A stretch of DNA of 64,000 nt from Reinekea forsetii (GTDB lineage Bacteria; Pseudomonadota; Gammaproteobacteria; Pseudomonadales; Natronospirillaceae): assembly GCF_018860385.1 (NCBI RefSeq), contig NZ_JAHKPH010000013.1:186001-250000 (forward strand), read 5' to 3'. The notes beneath the pieces were generated by a model. That model made no database searches, was not told the DNA's origin, and worked only from the letters and a program-made list of their open reading frames with translations. Position 1 is the stretch's first letter; each line of letters starts with the position of its first letter. The translations under genes were made by a program, and so were the position numbers. This document shows, in pieces, positions 18,815 through 25,939 of this stretch.

Positions 18815-19573
18815 TTAATTAATTTGATCGGGTGCTTTTAAACCATAGCGATTAAAAATTTCGGTCACTTCGCCCGATTTCGCCATGGCCTCAATCGTTT
18901 GCTTAAATTCTTCGAAGTACTTAGAACGCTTCGACGCCTTAGGAATACTGACATATCGCCCATTATAGAAGTTCTCTATATAACTCGCTCTTCTAGCTTG
19001 CGGCACAATGTGTATCCTATCCATGTCATGAGCCGATGAAGTGACTACGGCATCGACAGAGCTTGATTCTAAAGCCTCAATTAAATCGTTAGTGTTTGAA
19101 AACTCAACCTTCGTCACTGTAGAGTTTTCAGCAAATTCTGCCGAATAGATGCTGCCTTCTAAAGCGCCAACCCTGAGTTTATTCAATTCAGCTTTATTTC
19201 GGACATCCCCTGCATAACTCGGCGATAGGTAATAGAAAACTTCTCTCACTTCATAACCATAAGCCACTTCATCTAAAAACTGCTTACGTTCAGCGCTCAT
19301 TGAATGTCGCAGTAGCAAATCTACGCCGCCAGTTTCAGCAATTTCAATGGTTTCATCCCAAGTTTTATGCTCCCACTTAATTTGATGCCCCATACGTTGC
19401 AGCGCCGTTTGCACAACATCGGCAACAGGACCAATACAAGCCATTCTCGTGGGGATCAACTCTGGCGATCTATCTCGACAATGCGCCTTAAAGTTTGCAG
19501 CATGTAAAGCAGAACTGCTGAGGATAAATAACATGAGCCCGCAGGCTATTTTTTGAACTTTTATTAACGTCAT
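18815..19573 (-). CDS. Periplasmic solute-binding protein, family 3-like
   Basis: 252 residues from the ATG at 19573 (AGGA 6-7 bases upstream; an earlier in-frame start at 19627 lacks this). A Sec signal peptide (KIACGLMLFILSSSALHAA) precedes a type II periplasmic binding fold similar to polar amino acid binders: LRVGALEGSIY and SSSVDAVVTSS are the typical hinge segments. No transporter genes are next to it, so it may be an orphan binding protein for a sensor or a shared transporter. A substrate cannot be assigned. Confidence 0.75.
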   Translation of the reverse strand: MTLIKVQKIACGLMLFILSSSALHAANFKAHCRDRSPELIPTRMACIGPVADVVQTALQRMGHQIKWEHKTWDETIEIAETGGVDLLLRHSMSAERKQFLDEVAYGYEVREVFYYLSPSYAGDVRNKAELNKLRVGALEGSIYSAEFAENSTVTKVEFSNTNDLIEALESSSVDAVVTSSAHDMDRIHIVPQARRASYIENFYNGRYVSIPKASKRSKYFEEFKQTIEAMAKSGEVTEIFNRYGLKAPDQIN

Positions 19574-19684
19574 GGCGTGTCCTATGGTTATTGTTGTTGT
19601 CGCGGCAATGTAACCCACCGCCAACATTGATAAACCTAAAGGACATTTATTCTTTAGTGGTTTTTTTGATCATTAAAATCATAA

Positions 19685-19713
19685 AGTTCACCACTTAATT
19701 TCAGTGGCGAACT
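19685..19713 (-). terminator. Probable terminator of cheV
   Basis: Stem AGTTCACCACT (19685-19695) / AGTGGCGAACT (19703-19713), 11 bp with one mismatch and a 7-base loop, followed on the minus strand by TTTATGATTTT. Confidence 0.5.
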
Positions 19714-19740
19714 CTTAAGCACGACTATGAGATTTATTCG

Positions 19741-20634
19741 CTAATTTTTTTGAAAAAACTCTACGCCACGCATCAGAGAAAGCACCAGCTCCTGCGCATC
19801 AAATTTAGTCAATGCTTCATTCGCACCTACTTGGGTTGCCTGGCTGACACTAATTGAACTCGACAGAGATGAGTGCAAAATAATATAAGCCTCGGCCAAT
19901 GCTTGTGTACTGCGCACTTCGAAAGCCAATTCATACCCGTCTAAACCTGGCATTTCGATATCGGATACCAGTAAATTTACGGGGTGACCTTCAGCGGCCT
20001 GCGTATTCATGTAATCGAGTGCTTTTTGACCATCATTCGTGACATGGAAAGGTACATTCAGCAGGCTCAGTACATCGGTCAATTGCCTTCGAGCGGTTGC
20101 TGAGTCGTCAACGACTAAGATGTTCATCGGTTTTAATTTTTCCCGTTGAATATCAGTCACAACGGCCATCGCCGCTTGCGGATCTGGTGGGTAAATTTTA
20201 TTCAGTAACAGTTCAACATCCATTAACTGAACCAGCTTATCTTCCACTTCGACGGTGCCGGTAATAAAGACATTTTTACCCAACAACGCATCGGGCTGTT
20301 TTATGGCTCGCCAGTTCGTTTCGACGATTTTTTCTATCTCGCTGACGATAAATCCAACAACCTTGCGCTGACAATCGGTCACCACAATGTATGCGCTTTT
20401 GAGCTGGCTTTCTGTTAGGGCACCTAAACCGATGACCTCGGCCATATCAACGACCGATATCGTCTGGTCGCGAATGGTGAGCGCCCCTTTTATTCCTGGT
20501 GCCGAGTTCATGAGAGGTGTCACCGGCCGATAAGGCACAAGCTCCCGAATCTTTAAGGTTCCAAGTGCAAATTGACGCTTATTCTTTAAGCTAAACAGCA
20601 GCAACCCCTGAGAATAGTTGGCTTTAGAAGTCAC
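19741..20634 (-). CDS. cheV: Chemotaxis protein CheV (CheW-REC fusion)
   Basis: 297 residues from a GTG at 20634, chosen because GGAG lies 6 bases upstream; an in-frame TTG at 20646 overlaps that RBS. A CheW coupling domain (about 5-160, with GIKGALTIRDQTISVVDM) is joined to a receiver domain (about 170-295) with ILVVDDSATARRQ, phospho-Asp in VSDIEMPGLDG and the switch Ser in LHSSLS. CheV couples receptors to CheA and adapts by phosphorylation. No cheA lies in the window, so it serves a chemotaxis array encoded elsewhere. Confidence 0.93.
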   Translation of the reverse strand: MTSKANYSQGLLLFSLKNKRQFALGTLKIRELVPYRPVTPLMNSAPGIKGALTIRDQTISVVDMAEVIGLGALTESQLKSAYIVVTDCQRKVVGFIVSEIEKIVETNWRAIKQPDALLGKNVFITGTVEVEDKLVQLMDVELLLNKIYPPDPQAAMAVVTDIQREKLKPMNILVVDDSATARRQLTDVLSLLNVPFHVTNDGQKALDYMNTQAAEGHPVNLLVSDIEMPGLDGYELAFEVRSTQALAEAYIILHSSLSSSISVSQATQVGANEALTKFDAQELVLSLMRGVEFFQKN

Positions 20635-20723
20635 AAATAGCTCCAAATGAGATGTGAATAACCATTATATAGGGTAATCGACCAAAACGCGCAGATGATG
20701 AGAGGTAATTTATCAGAATAAAA

Positions 20724-20746
20724 AAAAGCGCCAAATAGGCGCTTTT
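20724..20746 (-). terminator. Intrinsic terminator of the spy-like gene
   Basis: Perfect 9-bp stem AAAAGCGCC (20724-20732) / GGCGCTTTT (20738-20746) with a 5-base loop; on the minus strand it ends in seven T residues. Confidence 0.85.
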
Positions 20747-20762
20747 AACTAAGCAGAAGGTT

Positions 20763-21218
20763 TTATTGCTTCTTATGTCGCTGTTTAGCGAACTTTGCTG
20801 GGTTTGAATGTGCTTCGAGGTAATCAACCAATGCTTCAGACTGCTCCGGCGATAACACGGTGTTTAATTGATCGGTTAAAGCGATTCTTAACTCCGCCTG
20901 TTTGGCTTCCCGAAGCGCGGCCATTTCTTCTTGGCTCGGCTTACTATCGCTCTCTTTCATTTCTTCACGCTGTGCTTTCATTAGCTCACGTTGAGATTCT
21001 TGAAAGGTTTTAAGCACCTCTGTAACGCTGGCTTGCGTTTCTTCGGTTAAATTTAACTGACCGAATATATAATCTAACTTGACCGTTTTACCGCGCATTT
21101 GCGAATGCTTGGCACGCTGGTCACCGTTTTGGTCCGCGCTACCACTGTTCGCCATCGAAAGGCCTGCGGTAGTTAACATGGTTACGGTTAATAACCCTGC
21201 AAGTAGTTTTTTTGTCAT
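20763..21218 (-). CDS. Spy/CpxP-like periplasmic protein
   Basis: 151 residues from the ATG at 21218 (GGAG 11 bases upstream). A signal peptide (KKLLAGLLTVTMLTTAGLSMA) precedes a mature protein that is almost all helical and highly charged, with LNLTEETQASV and LSPEQSEALVDYL resembling the LTxxQ repeats of Spy and CpxP. These are ATP-independent periplasmic chaperones or stress sensors. It lies directly downstream of BaeR/BaeS-like genes, and in Escherichia coli spy is a BaeR target, which supports the call. It has its own promoter region with a motif also found before baeS. Confidence 0.75.
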   Translation of the reverse strand: MTKKLLAGLLTVTMLTTAGLSMANSGSADQNGDQRAKHSQMRGKTVKLDYIFGQLNLTEETQASVTEVLKTFQESQRELMKAQREEMKESDSKPSQEEMAALREAKQAELRIALTDQLNTVLSPEQSEALVDYLEAHSNPAKFAKQRHKKQ

Positions 21219-21290
21219 CGTTGTATCTCCAAGTTTAGGTTGTATCAGCATTGAAGAGGGGAATCTTCGTATTGCTTGAAAGATACTTTA

Positions 21291-21310
21291 TTCGCACAAG
21301 GTGCAAACAA
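21291..21310 (-). promoter_or_regulatory. Candidate BaeR operator before the spy-like gene
   Basis: Minus-strand sequence TTGTTTGCACCTTGTGCGAA contains the inverted repeat TTTGCAC-N3-GTGCGAA. An almost identical element occurs upstream of baeS at 23443-23463. A further TTGCACAA lies 15 bases nearer the gene. Assignment to BaeR is inferred from the shared occurrence. Confidence 0.6.
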
Positions 21311-21345
21311 TATGGAGGAATTGTGCAATGACACTTTAATGACAA

Positions 21346-22020
21346 TTACTTTGGATCAAACCGATACCCGGCTCCATATACGGAGTGAATATAATCGTGT
21401 TCTGGGTCTAATTCATTGAGCTTTTTGCGAAGTTTTTTAATGTGGCTATCTATGGTTCGATCACTGACAACCCGCTGATCTTTGTATATACGATCGATCA
21501 GTTGATCACGGGATAAAATATGACCGCTTCGGTCCATTAAGGCACTCAATAAATTCAACTCAACGATTGTGAGTTCACTGACGTTTTCAGCAAAACTCAC
21601 TTGTGCTGTTTGCGTATTAAGCACCAGTTTGGTTTCACGGGGTTTCTCTATTTCATTGGGTTGAACTCGTTTCAATATCACCTTCGTGCGGGCCACCAGC
21701 TCTCTTAATGAGAAAGGTTTACACAGGTAATCGTCTGCGCCCAATTCAAGCCCGAGCAACCGATCAATTTCTTCGACCTTTGCCGTCGTCATGATGATAG
21801 GGATACTTGAATTGGCCCGTATTTTTTTACACAAGCTAATGCCATCTAGCCCAGGTAGCATTAAATCAAGCACGATTAGATCGGGCTGATTGTGCTTTAA
21901 CCACTGCTCAGCATCGTCACCACGGTGCTGCACAACGACATCATAATGCGCCTGCTTAAAATAATCTCGCTCTAAAGCGGCTAACCGCTCTTCATCTTCA
22001 ACAATGAGTATTTGTGCCAT
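21346..22020 (-). CDS. baeR: OmpR-family response regulator, BaeR-like
   Basis: 224 residues: receiver (phospho-Asp D52 in VLDLMLPG, Lys in CKPF) plus C-terminal winged helix. Two stretches are nearly identical to BaeR of enterobacteria, AKVEEIDRLLGLELGADDY in the receiver and RVVSDRTIDSHIKKLRKKL in the recognition region, so BaeR is better supported than CpxR or other paralogues. BaeR activates envelope stress and efflux genes. It is 2 bases from the end of the kinase gene, forming a two-gene operon with it. Confidence 0.85.
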   Translation of the reverse strand: MAQILIVEDEERLAALERDYFKQAHYDVVVQHRGDDAEQWLKHNQPDLIVLDLMLPGLDGISLCKKIRANSSIPIIMTTAKVEEIDRLLGLELGADDYLCKPFSLRELVARTKVILKRVQPNEIEKPRETKLVLNTQTAQVSFAENVSELTIVELNLLSALMDRSGHILSRDQLIDRIYKDQRVVSDRTIDSHIKKLRKKLNELDPEHDYIHSVYGAGYRFDPK

Positions 22021-22022
22021 CT

Positions 22023-23405
22023 CTACTCCTGAATAGCTTTAGGTAGGGTTAACTCTATCGTTACACCACCCAATTCACTACTTTTGGCAACCACCGTACC
22101 TTGATGCGCATGAACAATATTTTTCACGATGGCCAAACCTAAGCCAGATCCACCCGTCTTTCGGTTTCTAGAACTATCAACGCGGTAAAGCCGATCAAAC
22201 AACTTAGGGAATTCCGTCTCTTCAACGCCCGGGCTAGAGTCCGACCATGTCAGCAATAGCATCGAGTCTTGTTCTAACAACTGGAGCGACAACTGGCCAG
22301 GTGAGTCAGTGTAGCGCAATGTATTTTGCATTAAATTAGAAAACAATTGCTCAATACGTTGCTCATCAATAAACGCTAAGAAATTTTTTCCTTTTGTGCT
22401 CATGCTCAGTTTAATGTTCGACTCGTTTAGCCGAGAGCTATATTGCTCCAGGCTGGCAAACATAAGTTGTTTTAAATCGACCGGTGCTTTTTTGTATTGC
22501 AAAGCGCCAACCTCAGAGCCCGACAGCTCATTTAAGTCATTCACCAAGCGCCCCATACGCTCGGCTTGCCATTGTAGGCTTTTAAGCCAATCTTCGTTGG
22601 TTTCGCGTATGCCATCTTGGGCAGACTCTATGTCGGCAAGCAACACGGCAATTGGGGTTCTTAATTCATGGGCGATGTCGGTAACCCATTGCGAGCGAGA
22701 CTTTTGATTCTCTTGTAGCGTGTCCGCCAGCTGCTTCACATCTTGTGCTAACTGCCCTAATTCATCTTGGCTATTGTGAGTGATTGTTTGATGATAATTC
22801 CCCGCCGCCATTTCGGCTAACGCGGTGGACACTTTACGAAGTGGACGTGCAATGACACCTGAGATAAAAATGGCGAACACCGCCGAGGTTATTAATAGTG
22901 CAACGGCGATCCAGCGTATTTGCTCTTTATATTGGGTCCGGAAGATATTATCGACTTGTGCATCAAGCCGCTCATTCGGCTGGTACCCGATGTAACCAAG
23001 GGTGCCCGATGCTTCATTAGTGATCGGAACCCAAACAAAGCGTTTGTTTGGGTCTTCTCGGCCCACAATTAACTCACCCTGTTCTGATTTCAGTAGCAGC
23101 CTTTCTAAGTATGGCGGCCGAGGACTAAAGCGGCGACGATCACTCATGAGTGTTGGATAGCTCAGGTTAATTAAAGCAACCCATTGCTTAGGGTTGTTTT
23201 GCAACGCTTGCCAGCCTTGATTACGCTGATTATATGCCGCCAGAGATTCTAGCAACGGCTGTAATCGCCTTGCCTCTTGCTTATTAACGTAGTCAGCGAA
23301 GTTTTGGTTAAAGCTTGTACTGTTCAACCACAGTACGGTTGCAATTAGCAGCGTATTAATAAATAAAATACTAAGAAACAACTTGGTTCGAAGTGAATAA
23401 AACAC
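22023..23405 (-). CDS. baeS: Sensor histidine kinase, BaeS-like
   Basis: 460 residues from a GTG at 23405. This start aligns the first membrane helix (RTKLFLSILFINTLL) with that of BaeS; an upstream in-frame TTG at 23459 would lie inside the operator-like repeat. Two membrane helices (about 5-27 and 165-185) flank a periplasmic sensor, followed by HAMP, a HisKA domain with His246 in DIAHELRTP, and an ATPase domain with the N, G1 and G2 boxes (LMQNTLRYT, GSGLGLAIV). It phosphorylates the adjacent BaeR-like regulator. In relatives, envelope damage and toxic compounds such as indole are inducing signals. Confidence 0.85.
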   Translation of the reverse strand: MFYSLRTKLFLSILFINTLLIATVLWLNSTSFNQNFADYVNKQEARRLQPLLESLAAYNQRNQGWQALQNNPKQWVALINLSYPTLMSDRRRFSPRPPYLERLLLKSEQGELIVGREDPNKRFVWVPITNEASGTLGYIGYQPNERLDAQVDNIFRTQYKEQIRWIAVALLITSAVFAIFISGVIARPLRKVSTALAEMAAGNYHQTITHNSQDELGQLAQDVKQLADTLQENQKSRSQWVTDIAHELRTPIAVLLADIESAQDGIRETNEDWLKSLQWQAERMGRLVNDLNELSGSEVGALQYKKAPVDLKQLMFASLEQYSSRLNESNIKLSMSTKGKNFLAFIDEQRIEQLFSNLMQNTLRYTDSPGQLSLQLLEQDSMLLLTWSDSSPGVEETEFPKLFDRLYRVDSSRNRKTGGSGLGLAIVKNIVHAHQGTVVAKSSELGGVTIELTLPKAIQE

Positions 23406-23442
23406 AATCAACCCATTAGGAAAATAGAAGTGCGCCAAGTTT

Positions 23443-23463
23443 AACGCACAAATGTGCAAACAA
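23443..23463 (-). promoter_or_regulatory. Candidate BaeR operator before baeS
   Basis: Minus-strand TTGTTTGCACATTTGTGCGTT contains TTTGCAC-N4-GTGCG and matches the element before the spy-like gene, including the flanking TTG. An extra CTGCAC lies just upstream. It supports autoregulation of the operon. Confidence 0.6.
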
Positions 23464-23530
23464 CGTGCAGATTGATTCGTGTTTTACCAAGTTTCTATAT
23501 AAATAACGAACCAACGCTCATGCTGGGTAG

Positions 23531-23977
23531 TTAATAGCTGCCGTCGGCTAGGGTTGCAACGTCGGTGAATTGCGCCATCATTTGCTCAAGTGCGACTGAA
23601 TTTACCAATTGGTAGAGTCTATCTTCTCGGGTAACCGTGCCCTGAACATAGCCACCGGCCATATTGGTGTCCATTTCTTCAATGTTAAAGTAATGCACCC
23701 CTTCTACTTTATCGACGGCCATGCCAACTCTAGACTCCGGGAAATCGAGAACCAGCATAAAACTGGGTTCAGCAATGCCTTCGTTGCCTTGCATTTGCAA
23801 CACATCGATTACGGCTAAGGTTTCACCTCGTAGGCTAATAAGCCCCATTACGCCGACCGCATGGCTTGGTACAGGGCTTAACGGCTGCCATGGAACGACT
23901 TCTTTAATCAACGTAGCCGGAAACGCCAACGGCTCGCCGTTGAGTTGAACAACGACCCACATTTCGGTTGTAGACAT
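23531..23977 (-). CDS. CheW-like chemotaxis coupling protein
   Basis: 148 residues from the ATG at 23977, which has AAGGGG 7 bases upstream; an earlier GTG at 24028 does not. It is one CheW domain (VQLNGEPLAFPATLIKEVV, GVMGLISLRGETLAVIDV, VDKVEGV). Such proteins couple receptors to CheA. No chemotaxis core genes are adjacent; the divergent neighbour is the GAF/ATPase protein at 24114. It may serve an alternative array or act independently. Confidence 0.85.
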   Translation of the reverse strand: MSTTEMWVVVQLNGEPLAFPATLIKEVVPWQPLSPVPSHAVGVMGLISLRGETLAVIDVLQMQGNEGIAEPSFMLVLDFPESRVGMAVDKVEGVHYFNIEEMDTNMAGGYVQGTVTREDRLYQLVNSVALEQMMAQFTDVATLADGSY

Positions 23978-24113
23978 TCGAAACCCCTTACTGTGATATT
24001 GATTCAAAGCGTAGTAAAGTGTCGGCACATTGGCAACTTACTGGTCACAATTGTCAGAACCAGCACACTCCATCTTTATTAACTGGTTTATCGGCTAAGG
24101 CGTATAAAAGTTT

Positions 24114-25373
24114 ATGTCCTATTTGCGCAAATTAAATAAAGCTTATGCTCAACTGTCTAACGCTAAAGATTTAGATGATTTGCTCAGGCTGTCTATTAAA
24201 GCCGTTAAGGGTACGCTTGGGTTCGATAGAGCAGGGTTTCTTCTTTTCGATGCACAAACCCAAGAACAGGTTGGCACTTGGGGCATAGACGCCCATGGAA
24301 AGCTTCGAAATGAACATGGCCTGCGCTACCCCATTACCGATGACCACCTCATGCTAGATTCAAGCGAGAGTATTCGCTTAATACGAAATAAATCTCTCAA
24401 TGATATGGGGGAAGCCCAAGGGGTTGGTTGGCACGTACAAGCGATGGTCAGCTCCGAGAAAGAGCTGTTCGGTTGGCTGTTCGTAGATAATTTAGTGAAT
24501 GGTAAAGACATAAGCCAAGAAGAATTTGAAGTTCTGGAAACTTTTTCAACGGTACTTGGGCAGCTCATTATTCGCGCAAAAATTGAAGATACGCTTAATA
24601 ACACCCTCAAATCGCTAGCGGAAAAAGACCAACCGCAACCTAAAACACTAAGCGAACTGGTACGATTAGATACTCATATCCACCACACCAACGAGAGCCT
24701 GATATTAGCTGAGAAGTTAATTGGTCTCGTCCCGATGAGTACTCGTTATATTGGAAATTTAGTAAACTTTATCTCGCTGCTGTCACCTAAACAGTTTGAT
24801 TCCGCCAACATAGATTTATTGGATACGGCTAAATCGTCGGCGAACCGATTGTCTCGTATTTTTCGCTTTGTTGATGCTCGTGTTCACGCCACAACAAATG
24901 ATAAAAGGCAAACAGTGAGCTGTGCCGCGGTAGCCGAGTATTGGCAATCACAGTTTCAACCTCTGTTTGATAAAACCACACATTCACTCATTTTGAAGGT
25001 TGATCAGCCTGAGCTTTTGGTCACGATTCCATTATTACTACTGACACAGCTAGTAAAGGAGTTGATGAGCAATGCCTTATATCATGGCTTAGAAAGCACT
25101 ACGGGCGGCCAGGTATCCATTAAATTAGCCTCACAAGGCGGTCTACTCACTGTCACCATTGACGATAACGGAATTGGCTTAGAAAGCAGCCAACTCAATG
25201 AAGTCAGCAAGCTTTTTGTCACGTCAAAGCCCAACGAAAACCTTGGTACCGGCCTTAATGTGGTACAACACTATGCGGAACGTTGGTTAAATGGGCAGCT
25301 TGAGTTGAGTGAATCGACTCAGGGTGGTTTACAAGCAACGTTGACCTTTCCTGCCTCTCAAGAACAAGCCTAA
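24114..25373 (+). CDS. GAF-domain protein with C-terminal histidine kinase-type ATPase
   Basis: 419 residues. A GAF domain (about 10-155) is followed by a helical linker and a GHKL ATPase domain (about 300-415) with N box ELMSNALYHG, G1 TIDDNGIGL and G2 GTGLNVV. The region where a HisKA phosphoacceptor should be (about 180-260) has no canonical H-E-x-x-x-P motif; histidines occur only in DTHIHHTNES. It is therefore either a kinase of an unusual class or an ATPase without autophosphorylation. It is divergent from the CheW-like gene. Confidence 0.75.
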   Translation: MSYLRKLNKAYAQLSNAKDLDDLLRLSIKAVKGTLGFDRAGFLLFDAQTQEQVGTWGIDAHGKLRNEHGLRYPITDDHLMLDSSESIRLIRNKSLNDMGEAQGVGWHVQAMVSSEKELFGWLFVDNLVNGKDISQEEFEVLETFSTVLGQLIIRAKIEDTLNNTLKSLAEKDQPQPKTLSELVRLDTHIHHTNESLILAEKLIGLVPMSTRYIGNLVNFISLLSPKQFDSANIDLLDTAKSSANRLSRIFRFVDARVHATTNDKRQTVSCAAVAEYWQSQFQPLFDKTTHSLILKVDQPELLVTIPLLLLTQLVKELMSNALYHGLESTTGGQVSIKLASQGGLLTVTIDDNGIGLESSQLNEVSKLFVTSKPNENLGTGLNVVQHYAERWLNGQLELSESTQGGLQATLTFPASQEQA

Positions 25374-25384
25374 CCCCTTTCCAA

Positions 25385-25404
25385 GGCTGGGATCAATTCC
25401 AGCC
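25385..25404 (+). terminator. Hairpin after the GAF/ATPase gene
   Basis: Stem GGCTGGGA (25385-25392) / TTCCAGCC (25397-25404), 8 bp including one G-T pair, 4-base loop. There is no clear T-tract, so it is a weak terminator at most. Confidence 0.4.
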
Positions 25405-25448
25405 GATTCACCTTATGATCCAGAAAAAGATAGTATGTTGCGACCTTT

Positions 25449-25467
25449 AGTATCATAAAATGATACT
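25449..25467. promoter_or_regulatory. Inverted repeat upstream of small unknown gene
   Basis: AGTATCA (25449-25455) and TGATACT (25461-25467) form a perfect 7-bp inverted repeat around TAAAA, 82 bp before the start of the small gene. It could be an operator overlapping the promoter. Confidence 0.4.
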
Positions 25468-25548
25468 TTGCAGATAATCCTGTTGCTTGCCCAATCTTCC
25501 GCTTATATTCCTTTTCAAACAGGCAAAAACAAAAAAGGAGCGCAGGTT

Positions 25549-25830
25549 ATGGGAAATGCAATGAGCCAAGTATTTAAGTTTATCAGCAAGAACCCTGGTT
25601 ATCGTCCGTCACTTGGAGTAATAACTTCAGTCATTCAATCATCGACTATGGTTGCATGGGGAGCGATAAAAAAAGATGGCGAAGTTTCTTACGTTCCCGC
25701 GTTAGAAGAAATGAAAAAAAGCTGGCCGGATGCCACTTGGACACCTATTTCAAAGCAACAAGCCTCGCTCTTCGATAAAGCGTTTGAACGAGAGCGTGGC
25801 GCTAGAGAAGAGTTTTTACTCTCAATCTAA
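25549..25830 (+). CDS. Small protein of unknown function
   Basis: 93 residues from the ATG at 25549, supported by GGAG 8 bases upstream. The protein is soluble and mixed in charge, with aromatic residues in the middle (YRPSLGVIT, SWPDATWTPIS) and a charged C-terminal helix (FDKAFERERGAREEFL). I do not recognise a family. It is monocistronic, with an inverted repeat in front and a strong terminator behind. Confidence 0.6.
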   Translation: MGNAMSQVFKFISKNPGYRPSLGVITSVIQSSTMVAWGAIKKDGEVSYVPALEEMKKSWPDATWTPISKQQASLFDKAFERERGAREEFLLSI

Positions 25831-25848
25831 TTCGATTTGCTGTACTCG

Positions 25849-25873
25849 TGCTAGCGGAGGCTTACAGCTAGCA
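25849..25873. repeat. Inverted repeat downstream of small gene
   Basis: TGCTAGC (25849-25855) and GCTAGCA (25867-25873) form a 7-bp stem with an 11-base loop, ahead of the terminator at 25912. It may be a second transcript-end hairpin. Confidence 0.4.
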
Positions 25874-25911
25874 ACAAGCCTCTCTTGAGGTTTTGTACTC
25901 CTCGATCTTTT

Positions 25912-25929
25912 GGGCTCCTTTTGGAGCCC
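25912..25929 (+). terminator. Strong intrinsic terminator
   Basis: Stem GGGCTCC (25912-25918) / GGAGCCC (25923-25929), TTTT loop, then CTTTTT. It ends the small unknown gene and faces the convergent end of glgX. Confidence 0.85.
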
Positions 25930-25939
25930 CTTTTTATGT

